Assembly (NCBI GenBank): GCA_945957095.1
Contig: CAMFKD010000003.1
Location: 1 to 32,400 of the forward strand
DNA length: 32,400 nucleotides
DNA from: an uncultured Chlamydiae bacterium
Lineage (GTDB): Bacteria; Chlamydiota; Chlamydiia; Chlamydiales; JAJFMA01
Reading direction: 5' to 3'
The notes beneath the pieces were generated by a model. It saw only the letters and a list, made by a program, of their open reading frames with translations, was not told where the DNA came from and did no database searches. Position numbers and translations under genes: made by a program. Below are positions 8,501-14,569 of this stretch, one piece after another (the first letter of the stretch is position 1; every line of letters starts with the position of its first letter).

Positions 8501-11096
8501 TGGCCAAGTCTGCAGTATTGTCGATGCAGAAAGAAATGAAACGCTTACTCACTATGACTACGACTATCGCAACGCCTTTCAACAACGTGTGTTGAGGAAA
8601 ACCGTTGTAGATCCTCTCGGTATCCAAACGATCACCACCTACGACGCATTAGGAAGAGCTGAACTTATTGAGCGTAAAGATAAATGCGGCGAGCTCATCG
8701 CTAAAGCAACCAATGCTTTTGACGCAAAAGGCAATCTCACTAAACGCATCGACACCGTCATTGCTCAAGGAAAGGCAAATCGAGAAGTGATCACCCTATG
8801 GCGCTACGACGCGCTCGGGCGAGTCGTCGAACTCACAGAAGGAGCAGGCACGCAAGAACAACGCCGTACCAGCTATGTCTACAATAGCTTCGGGCAAAAA
8901 GACTCTGATATTCTATCCAACGGCAGTGTGATTACTTATCGCTATGATGATTTCGGAAGGCTCTGTTCCTACTTTGATTCTGAACAAACATTTGTCCATG
9001 AATTTGCCTATGATTCGCATGGCAATGTTATTCAGACAACAGACCGTGACGGATTCACAATCTGCAGAAGTTTTGATAACGCTAATCGTCTAGCAACTGA
9101 AACAGTTCATGGAAAAACAACACAGTATCAGTACGACGGCCTAGGACGCATCACCCGCTTGACCCTACCAGATGGATCTGTAATTGCAAGCACATATGAC
9201 CCAGCTTTTCTTAAGACGGTAAAACGCATAGACCCACAAGGTCGGGTACTTTATCAGCATCAATGTGAATCTTATGACCTATCCGGTCATTTGCTGAAAG
9301 CCACTAGAATAGCGAATGCTGGAGAGGTGACCTATACCCGCGACAAGCTATTCAGAGTACGATCTGCCCTTTCGGCACAGTTTAGCGAAATCGTCCCAGA
9401 AGAAGGCTATGACAAAGCTGGAAATCTTCTCTCACTTACTCACCAGGATGCTATTGGAGAAGTCGCTTGTCATTACACCTATGGCAGCAGATATCAGCTA
9501 ACCTCTGAAACCGGATTATCGACACATCAGTACCTTTATGACTCACTGGACAATCGGATAAGCAAAGATCATGACACCTGTGACCTCAATTCGTTGAATC
9601 AATTGATGAGGCAAGGAGAACGTCATTTTACCTATGACCGACTTGGCAACCGCTCTGCCATGAAGATCGGTGACAACACCATGGAATACGCCCATGACGC
9701 GCTGGGTCGCCTAATTAGTGTGACAGATAATATCACCTATAAGATCCGCTACCTCTATGACGGCTTCAACCGACGCATTGCTTCTGAACGCAGCGAACTT
9801 GTTGCTGGGCATTGGACAGTTAAGCCCATGGAACTCTACCTTCATCAGGAACAGATGGAAATCGGTAAGATGAATGCCGTAGGCAAGCTCGATGAACTAC
9901 GCGTGTTGGGCCAAGGGCTTGGAGCTGAGATAGGCGCTGCTATAGCTGTGGAAGTAGGAGATCGTATTTATGCCCCGATACACAACCATAGTGGGCACGT
10001 AGTCGCATTGATTGACGCCGATAGTGGACGCGTTGCCGAAGTGTACCGCTATACAGCTTTTGGAGAAGCAGACATTTATGTTGCGGACGGTAGCAGTTAT
10101 CGGAAAGTCGACACATCGGCTAATCCGTGGCGTTTTGCATCGAAACGGCACGACATTGAGACAGGACTGATTCATTTTGGAAGACGTCATTATGATCCTG
10201 TGACAGCACGTTGGACCTCACCTGATCCTGCAGGGTATGGCGATGGCCCTAACCTTTATGCGTACGTACATAACCAACCCTTGACCCATTTTGATTTATA
10301 TGGACTGTTAGCATTGCGCTGTCAATATTGTGGAGGCCTTTATTGGAACCCATCGGGTTTCATGAATAACGTACGCAATTCATTCAACACCTTCTGTCGC
10401 AATACCCGTAATCTGTTCACCCGTCAGATGTACCATTGTCCTTATTGGGAATCGTGGCGTCCTGCTCACATGCGATCTCGCAACTATGAGTTGATCCCGT
10501 CACGAGAAATAGAAGGAGGCAACATCAACTTCACCTGCGGTGTAAAAAATAATCAGGAAAGTTTAGCTGAATCTGCGGAGCATGTTTCCTCGCTAAATGG
10601 AAACGCCAATGTGTGTTCCACACATAATGCCTCAGGAGGTATCTTAGTAGACCTAGTGGAATGTGTATTAGGACTTTTGGGTATCACGACAGAGCCTGTC
10701 ATCTGTCTACACCGCAAATGGAATGAACAATTAGCTAAAGGAGGAACGATTCTCGAAGTGTGTCATAGTCAAGGAGCTATTCATGTTCGTAATGCCTTAA
10801 TGACCTATCCTAAGGAGTTACGTGATCGTATTCTGGTATTGGCTATTGCACCAGCTGCCTATATTCAGGATAATTTATGCCGTCAAGTGATCCATTACCG
10901 TCATGAGAGTCCGTTACATGATCCAGTGCCCTATATTGATCGAAGAGGCGCGCGCCTTTGCCGCCACACCACCCGAGAGTTGGCCTCCCATCCTGATGCC
11001 GGTTGGTTCGACCACAGCTTTACAAGTAAAACCTATGAAGACCGGATACAACAACATTTATCAATTTATGAACGAAGTGGAGCACAACGTATATGA
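5514..11096 (+). CDS. Secreted Rhs/YD-repeat protein with C-terminal alpha/beta-hydrolase-like domain
   Basis: Rhs proteins form a hollow beta-shell that encloses a variable C-terminal effector and deliver it to target cells. ATG5514 gives a Sec-type signal peptide (MFPKRMLALLVVIATASYM); the in-frame TTG at 5454 would bury it, and neither has a strong ribosome binding site. A DUF6531-like entry follows (GGCVNILTGSYVESEVDLS). Dozens of YD-type repeats (YDALGR, YRYDDFGR, YDSHGN) span residues of roughly 500-1500. The Rhs core ends at RRHYDPVTARWTSPDPAGY and FDLYGL (Asp1594). The tail (1599-1860) is unlike the core: Cys-rich at first, then CHSQGAIHVRNAL with Ser1752 as candidate nucleophile, Asp1803 in LHDPVPYID and His1834 in WFDHSF as possible triad partners. 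This tail resembles the hydrolase-like region I recall from chlamydial DUF687 proteins. The stop overlaps the next gene's ATG (ATGA), implying translational coupling. Confidence 0.9.
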   Translation: MFPKRMLALLVVIATASYMPLKATESHVRDHLPFSEVEGDPSSIIGGCVNILTGSYVESEVDLSMPVPEPLELQRFYNSLIQTNEALFSNWTYNINPYAIMDKADDQLVLTVPESNGGAVIYKGDQHQVSYVPHEKKVTPQWVEQYKSGYTNTGSGDISGKTNLKNQIAWFDYPRSHDIHTYLCDGCTRIFAPMIQPWKREQPLPVRFILRKETRPNGNEIFYDNHLYDLDKLEDGGGPDTRRLIDYVRYTSAGGGQTLNTFRINYGQVYLGHDYPVVKIQADDGREVEYKMRRFTYKPNRNKHHHFYITEVNRPNAPKVNYTYYNWKTWRCGNVEHKIVAGRIVRKIGYYHSGLNLVGKDKIETKKEDGRNHRVSLLYAPVGTDENCVITHRFYYYFDKYINWAQVVDAREQYTCYIWDKQERLKSIRRCCGGPTKSYYCAENFFWGHKDSNQLGNLISKALVDEQGIVRSCRFLEYDSKHNVTAEHTIGNLSGICTSNPTINADGIPALNGCEEYIVRRGYTHDSHNRLHWERHPNGKEIVIDYRPGTHLITKKLIKDDKGILAREFHVYDDYGVTVKTIHDDGQSNNPDDLSGVTCRKITYITPRHNKPCFGLPEVVEERYLDLESRTEQFLSKTVYTYSKEGWVTQEDHYDSHHEHRYSIRREFDYMGNPIIEQNALGHITEKRYDAWGNKIYEQGPDHSFHFEYTYDTANRLIAEERVCDDGRRFKKSYRYDHCNNKIAYVDTFGQETVYRYDPLGRLIETVFPPFVNDEGKLIQLSSKQEYDIANNVVTTIDVDGNVTQKTYNIRGKPVTTQNPDGSNEQCVYNLDGTLKEQTAVNGLTTKLSYDTWGNCIRKDIYSQQGQLLSTTSAIYQCDRLLSETDANGNITTYQYDGAARLIAIIKPSTTIRYTYDSLGRRHKTIQTYGSAPHDVRITITEYDLLQNILEERQEDYLGNVLTRTVNAYDMNGQRTHVTTYSTEGACTTITTYNSHGQVCSIVDAERNETLTHYDYDYRNAFQQRVLRKTVVDPLGIQTITTYDALGRAELIERKDKCGELIAKATNAFDAKGNLTKRIDTVIAQGKANREVITLWRYDALGRVVELTEGAGTQEQRRTSYVYNSFGQKDSDILSNGSVITYRYDDFGRLCSYFDSEQTFVHEFAYDSHGNVIQTTDRDGFTICRSFDNANRLATETVHGKTTQYQYDGLGRITRLTLPDGSVIASTYDPAFLKTVKRIDPQGRVLYQHQCESYDLSGHLLKATRIANAGEVTYTRDKLFRVRSALSAQFSEIVPEEGYDKAGNLLSLTHQDAIGEVACHYTYGSRYQLTSETGLSTHQYLYDSLDNRISKDHDTCDLNSLNQLMRQGERHFTYDRLGNRSAMKIGDNTMEYAHDALGRLISVTDNITYKIRYLYDGFNRRIASERSELVAGHWTVKPMELYLHQEQMEIGKMNAVGKLDELRVLGQGLGAEIGAAIAVEVGDRIYAPIHNHSGHVVALIDADSGRVAEVYRYTAFGEADIYVADGSSYRKVDTSANPWRFASKRHDIETGLIHFGRRHYDPVTARWTSPDPAGYGDGPNLYAYVHNQPLTHFDLYGLLALRCQYCGGLYWNPSGFMNNVRNSFNTFCRNTRNLFTRQMYHCPYWESWRPAHMRSRNYELIPSREIEGGNINFTCGVKNNQESLAESAEHVSSLNGNANVCSTHNASGGILVDLVECVLGLLGITTEPVICLHRKWNEQLAKGGTILEVCHSQGAIHVRNALMTYPKELRDRILVLAIAPAAYIQDNLCRQVIHYRHESPLHDPVPYIDRRGARLCRHTTRELASHPDAGWFDHSFTSKTYEDRIQQHLSIYERSGAQRI

Positions 11097-11665
11097 AGGT
11101 CTTATTTACATTGGTTGTTATGCTATTCGTACCCAATCTGATAGCTCAAGATTGGCCTGAAACACAAATCGAGCAATCTCGAAAGATAGTAGGACTCGTA
11201 CAGCAAAAGACCAGTAAGAGGTTAGCTCAAAAGTACCATCTATCAGCAGTTGGATCGGGTTCTGCCATGTTTGGAGGACCTATCCGTGATATATTTTTGT
11301 CATTTGACTCTATGGGATATGCAAATAGGGCTGATGCTCGACGATTGATTATTGCTTCTATTCAACAAATGATTGAGGCAGCTCATGAAATTTCCACCAT
11401 CGATTCCTACCTTTACTGTCCACCATTCAATGAAAAGAATGTAGAAATCAGCATATTCTTTAAAGACGAACGAGGGGAACGAGTTTACCATCCTCACATT
11501 GGAATCGTTACGTATGTTCTCGGAATCATCTATTACGATACCTACGATCCGAATAGCAAACATTCTCGCTACCAGGAATCCACCAAAGAGACCTACGAGG
11601 AAGCATTAGAAGCCATCAAAAAGGAAGCTGAGGAATACCATCAGAAGCAAATTGACCAAGGTTAA
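11093..11665 (+). CDS. Secreted 190-residue protein coupled to the Rhs gene; candidate immunity or partner protein (copy 1)
   Basis: I do not recognise the family with confidence. The product begins with a clear signal peptide (MKVLFTLVVMLFVPNLIAQ) and the mature protein starts near DWPE. It continues with a helical segment (QSRKIVGLVQQKTSKRLAQK), a glycine-rich GSGSAMFGGP motif, a mixed middle (EISIFF, YHPHIGIVTYVLG) and a charged C-terminal helix ending YHQKQIDQG. The ATG overlaps the Rhs stop by four bases, so the two are probably made together. A paralogue of the same length follows directly: 134 of 190 positions are identical by my count, without gaps. A periplasmic protein immediately after a toxin-like gene is the usual position of an immunity protein. 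That role is inference; a secreted co-effector or chaperone is equally possible. Confidence 0.85.
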   Translation: MKVLFTLVVMLFVPNLIAQDWPETQIEQSRKIVGLVQQKTSKRLAQKYHLSAVGSGSAMFGGPIRDIFLSFDSMGYANRADARRLIIASIQQMIEAAHEISTIDSYLYCPPFNEKNVEISIFFKDERGERVYHPHIGIVTYVLGIIYYDTYDPNSKHSRYQESTKETYEEALEAIKKEAEEYHQKQIDQG

Positions 11666-11696
11666 GCATGATTAACTCCAAACCGTTTCTCTCTTT

Positions 11697-11752
11697 CGCT
11701 GAGCGCAGCGAAGCTTTGGAGTGCTCGAGCTTGCTCGAGCTTTCACTTTTGA
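11697..11752 (+). terminator. Copy 2 of the dispersed 3'-end hairpin element
   Basis: Same two-part structure as at 5061: AGCGCAGCGAAGCTTTGGAG, then GCTCGAGC-TT-GCTCGAGC, then CTTTCACTTTT. It lies about 30 bp past the stop of the first 190-residue gene, in sense orientation, and may separate its expression from the second copy. Confidence 0.6.
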
Positions 11753-11771
11753 GAAGGCTGGGAGGACACAT

Positions 11772-12344
11772 ATGAAAGCTGTTATCTTATTGGTAACATC
11801 ATTATTTGCATTTCCATTGATGGCTCAAGATTGGCCTGAAGCGCGAATCGAGCAAGCTCGAAAGATGGTAGGACTCGTACAGCAAAAAACCTGTAAAAGA
11901 TTGGCCCAAAAGTACCATCTATCAGCAGTTGGATCAGGTTCTGCCATGTTTGGAGGACCTATTCGCGATATTTTTATTTCATTTAAATCAGTAGGCTTTG
12001 CTGATAAAAATGATGCTAGAAGACTGATCGTCGCTTGTGTGAATGAAATGGTCGAAGCAGCTCATGAAATTCCAACAGTTGATCATTATCTCTATTCTCC
12101 ACCATTCACTGAAAAGAATACGGAAATTGCAATTTTCTTTACGGATCAGCGCGGAGCTGAGACCTTTCATCCATACATAGGAGTTGTTAGCTATCTTCTA
12201 GGAGATATCTATTACAGGACCTATAATCCTAATGACAAATATTGCAACTACCAAGAAATAACCAAAGAGACCTACAAGGAAGCACTAGAAGCTATCAGAA
12301 AGGAAACTGAGGAATACCATCAGAAGCAAATTGACCAAGGTTAA
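11772..12344 (+). CDS. Secreted 190-residue protein, tandem paralogue (copy 2)
   Basis: This paralogue of the preceding gene has the same length and about 70 percent identity. It starts with its own signal peptide (MKAVILLVTSLFAFPLMAQ). ATG11772 is preceded by GGAGG six bases upstream; an in-frame start at 11721 would lie in the terminator element and bury the signal peptide. The segment from DWPE to GGPIRDIF is almost unchanged between the copies. The signal peptide core and residues of about 72-165 carry most of the differences, the pattern expected if one surface is conserved and another is diversifying. Function is unknown. If the Rhs tail is a toxin, this may be a second immunity allele; alternatively the pair could be secreted effectors. 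Confidence 0.85.
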   Translation: MKAVILLVTSLFAFPLMAQDWPEARIEQARKMVGLVQQKTCKRLAQKYHLSAVGSGSAMFGGPIRDIFISFKSVGFADKNDARRLIVACVNEMVEAAHEIPTVDHYLYSPPFTEKNTEIAIFFTDQRGAETFHPYIGVVSYLLGDIYYRTYNPNDKYCNYQEITKETYKEALEAIRKETEEYHQKQIDQG

Positions 12345-12375
12345 CCATGGTTAATTCCAAACCGCTCCTCTCTTT

Positions 12376-12425
12376 TGCTGAGCGCAGCGAAGCTTTGGAG
12401 CGCGAGCTTGCTCGAGCTTTCACTT
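12376..12425 (+). terminator. Copy 3 of the dispersed 3'-end hairpin element
   Basis: AGCGCAGCGAAGCTTTGGAG is followed by GCGCGAGC-TT-GCTCGAGC (12400-12417) and CTTTCACTTG. One stem pair is mismatched here, unlike in the other complete copies. It lies about 30 bp past the stop of the second 190-residue gene in sense orientation. Confidence 0.55.
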
Positions 12426-12493
12426 GTTAGAAAGACTGGAAGGTACAGAGCAGCTTGTCCTGTTTAGAATTTGAGCCATCACAAGCTGCCTGT

Positions 12494-12646
12494 AGCTTTT
12501 CAAAAAGTCCTGCCGCGCTGACCTGCTGTGCTGACCATTCTGGGCGTTTCGCTCCTCAGAAATAGCTGACGCTATTCCCTCGTCACGAAATGCCCAGACC
12601 GCCTCAGCTCGCTAGATCATCACGTGCCAGAACTTTTTGAAAAGTT
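12494..12646. repeat. Nested palindromic element downstream of the retropepsin-like gene
   Basis: The outer arms are GCTTTTCAAAAAGT (12495-12508) and ACTTTTTGAAAAGT (12632-12645). Inside lies a second inverted pair, CTGGGCGTTTCG and CGAAATGCCCAG, and at the centre AATAGC-TGAC-GCTATT (12561-12576). The left part, including CTGACCTGCTGTGCTG, matches the palindrome at 13691-13751. It fills most of the gap between 12426 and 12691; I see no gene there. Confidence 0.65.
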
Positions 12647-12691
12647 ACAAAAAGGAATGGGCGGGTATGCTGCAGAGCTATATCTATAAAA

Positions 12692-13627
12692 CTAGTCTTG
12701 AGAGAGGTAAATCAATTTCTGTCGAAAATCTATGAAAACTTGATGCTTTAATAGGAAATCCACTCCTAACGTAAGCGGAATCGAAATAGGAAGATGATTG
12801 GGAATTTGGCGTAATACGATTGGCCCCAAGTCCACTTCACCTACTACTAAGAAAGGATAATTTACAAAATTATTTGAATCAAAGCAAGATTCGGTTAATG
12901 ACTTTCCGATTAACTCCTTATTGACAAAACTGACACTACAACCGCTATCCACACAGCATCGTACCGTTCCATCAGGTGTTGTCACTTCAAACTCAACTAA
13001 ACCGCGATCAAGCAAGAGAGGAACGCAAGCCCACGTTTTAACAGCATATCCTTGTTGCTCTAATGTTTTGATATCCGAGCAGCAAGCGGCCTCACCGCTT
13101 CTGATATTTAAGAATAAATTAAAACACTCAAAAGGGACCCAACCGAAAAGACCATCGTGTTTGATTTTGGGAGCAGTTCCATCTTTTGTAAACCGATTTT
13201 GGATTGAAATCTCTTTAGGACGTGTTTCAATAATGGCGTCTGTCCACGAAAAACAGCCTAAGCAAACTCTAGATACCTTGTAACGGCTAACGGAATACGC
13301 CGAACCTCTAATATTATACCTTGTACTGACACCTATTTTTTTTTGAAGTGCGAGCCGATCAGAACGATCATCCTGCAAGCTGACAAAGCCATTAAAACCT
13401 AAGTCCAACAAAAGAGTATAGAACTTACCATCTATTACAGTATCAATGTAAATATCATTATTATCCGTTAACATAACAGGAATATACTTGAAATATGCAC
13501 TTTCACAATGTTCGGTAGAAATCGGAGGTGCAGAAACAACAAGATCATCTGTCGAATAGAGGAGAAAGGATATGCATCCAAAAACTAATAATACGATAGA
13601 ACCGACTTGGCGTATTCTTTTGGTCAT
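12692..13627 (-). CDS. Two-lobed retropepsin-like aspartic protease homologue, membrane-anchored or exported
   Basis: The 311-residue product starts MTKRIRQ followed by a hydrophobic segment (residues 8-24), so it is exported or anchored. It contains two retropepsin-type motifs. The first is LLLDLGFNGFVSL with Asp75, where the usual DTG/DSG reads DLG. The second is CCVDSGCSVSFV with Asp227 in a canonical DSG. Each lobe ends in the family's closing pattern: HDGLFGWVPFECFNLFLNI and GVDFLLKHQVFIDFRQKL. Retropepsin-like bacterial enzymes are usually single-lobe dimers, so a fused pair in one chain is less common. The altered first motif may reduce activity or make it a pseudo-protease. No good ribosome binding site precedes the ATG. 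Related palindromes lie on both sides. Base composition is AT-richer than in the housekeeping genes of the window. Confidence 0.7.
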   Translation of the reverse strand: MTKRIRQVGSIVLLVFGCISFLLYSTDDLVVSAPPISTEHCESAYFKYIPVMLTDNNDIYIDTVIDGKFYTLLLDLGFNGFVSLQDDRSDRLALQKKIGVSTRYNIRGSAYSVSRYKVSRVCLGCFSWTDAIIETRPKEISIQNRFTKDGTAPKIKHDGLFGWVPFECFNLFLNIRSGEAACCSDIKTLEQQGYAVKTWACVPLLLDRGLVEFEVTTPDGTVRCCVDSGCSVSFVNKELIGKSLTESCFDSNNFVNYPFLVVGEVDLGPIVLRQIPNHLPISIPLTLGVDFLLKHQVFIDFRQKLIYLSQD

Positions 13628-13690
13628 AACTCAACATCATATAACGCGCGTTTAACGCTTGGTTTCGTCATATTTTCCAAGCTGTTCGTC

Positions 13691-13751
13691 AGCTTCTCAA
13701 AAAATCATACCACACTGACCTGTTGTGCTGGCCATGATTTTTTGAGAAGCT
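13691..13751. repeat. Perfect 18-bp inverted repeat, second member of the palindrome family
   Basis: AGCTTCTCAAAAAATCAT (13691-13708) and its exact reverse complement (13734-13751) enclose ACCACACTGACCTGTTGTG and a short remainder. The left arm and loop match the left part of the element at 12494, so the retropepsin-like gene is bracketed by two family members. No long T-run follows on either strand, so it is not an obvious intrinsic terminator. Confidence 0.7.
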
Positions 13752-13795
13752 ATGACTATCTTTTCTTAAAGTGTCTTTGGGGAATAAAAATAATA

Positions 13796-14224
13796 TTATC
13801 TCTTACCACCTCGAACACCAGCTTTCCCAGACCCATCTTCTGCCTGTCTTATTTCTCCCTCAATATAGTATCCATCATCATCATGTACCTCACCGCGACC
13901 ATAGAAGCTCCCACTTCCATCATCATCTTTTGCACCCCAGGAATACTCGTATCCAAACTCCCAGCTGGTTCCGCTTTCAGCGTTAAGCGATGGCGCAATA
14001 GACCGATTGGCGGCGATCTGAGACATCTTGTGATCTAATCGAGATGGAATACGTTCGTCTAGTCTATATGAAGGCGAATTGTAAAATAGAAGATGCGAAG
14101 GTGGAGAGAAAATAGCCTCATGATAAGCTGAATCGGATGAATTGGTCATACCATCTGTCAAAGGCAACTCGTTCCACCCATAATCTACAGCTACTCCTGA
14201 ATCAAAACTAACGTCATCGCACAT
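13796..14224 (-). CDS. Orphan 142-residue acidic protein
   Basis: I do not recognise this protein. It has no signal peptide and no membrane segment. The N-terminus is acidic (MCDDVSFDSG) and the middle is Ser-, His- and Tyr-containing. The C-terminal third is rich in Gly, Asp and aromatic residues with a repeat-like alternation (GYEYSWGAKDDDGSGSFYG, then HDDDGYYIEGEI), suggesting two or three beta strands. The reading frame is credible because a perfect AGGAGG (14230-14235) sits five bases before the ATG, and a promoter-like pair lies just upstream. An overlapping plus-strand frame (13607-14038) was judged a shadow. Its function cannot be guessed from sequence. Confidence 0.65.
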   Translation of the reverse strand: MCDDVSFDSGVAVDYGWNELPLTDGMTNSSDSAYHEAIFSPPSHLLFYNSPSYRLDERIPSRLDHKMSQIAANRSIAPSLNAESGTSWEFGYEYSWGAKDDDGSGSFYGRGEVHDDDGYYIEGEIRQAEDGSGKAGVRGGKR

Positions 14225-14269
14225 ACCGACCTCCTATTTGTTTGGATTGATAGTAAAAGGTTCTCTATA

Positions 14270-14298
14270 TATGTAGAGAAGTATTTCATATAAGTCAA
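14270..14298 (-). promoter_or_regulatory. Possible promoter of the 142-residue orphan gene
   Basis: On the minus strand, TTGACT (14298-14293) and a weak TACATA (14275-14270) are 17 bp apart, with TATATA just beyond. The -35 lies in a 15-mer (plus strand TATAAGTCAATATTT, 14289-14303) identical to one at 20661-20675, upstream of the 407-residue gene. Confidence 0.35.
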
Positions 14299-14303
14299 TA
14301 TTT

Positions 14304-14569
14304 ATTCGAAAATCTACAGCGCTGATCGCATTGGAATCACGTCCTGAATTACTCTACAACCAGTTGTCTACATTAAATTCACTAGAAAGATCGAGCGAGG
14401 ACTATCACTCCGCCGGTTAGTTGACATTACAGGCGCACTATCGCCGCTACCGCGGCTAAAGAACTTCAAAGTGTCGCTGCGAGGCTAGGGGTAAGAGTTT
14501 CGCTGTAGTCGGCGAAGAGGAAAATGAAGTAAAAGCGTCTCTGCGGTCGACGAAAGGGGAGAAGGTTTG
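14304..14569. other. Gap without a recognised gene
   Basis: No convincing reading frame or RNA gene. A short hairpin GCCGC-TACC-GCGGC lies near 14450. The stretch GGCGAAGAGG...AAAAGCGTC (about 14510-14540) resembles sequence beside the degenerate hairpin element near 16820 (GGCGAAGAAAAAGGTAAAGG), perhaps a decayed repeat. Confidence 0.4.

Larger units (their letters stand above)
11093..12440 (+). repeat. Tandem duplication of a gene plus its 3' hairpin element
   Basis: Two units of about 680 bp lie head to tail (near 11093-11760 and 11772-12440). Similarity continues past each stop codon through the AAACCG spacer and the GAGCGCAGCGAAGCTTTGGAG hairpin element, up to a related AGAA-G-CTGG segment after it. 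The second unit has its own ribosome binding site (GGAGG, 11761-11765), which the first lacks because it is coupled to the Rhs gene. Confidence 0.75.

Noticed and set aside
5514-11096. Type VI secretion Rhs assignment
   Set aside because: The protein has a Sec signal peptide and no PAAR domain, and no VgrG or chaperone gene is present in the window.
13607-14038. Plus-strand 143-codon frame
   Set aside because: It covers a palindrome and lies antisense to the 142-residue gene, which has a perfect ribosome binding site; no protein features are visible in the plus frame.
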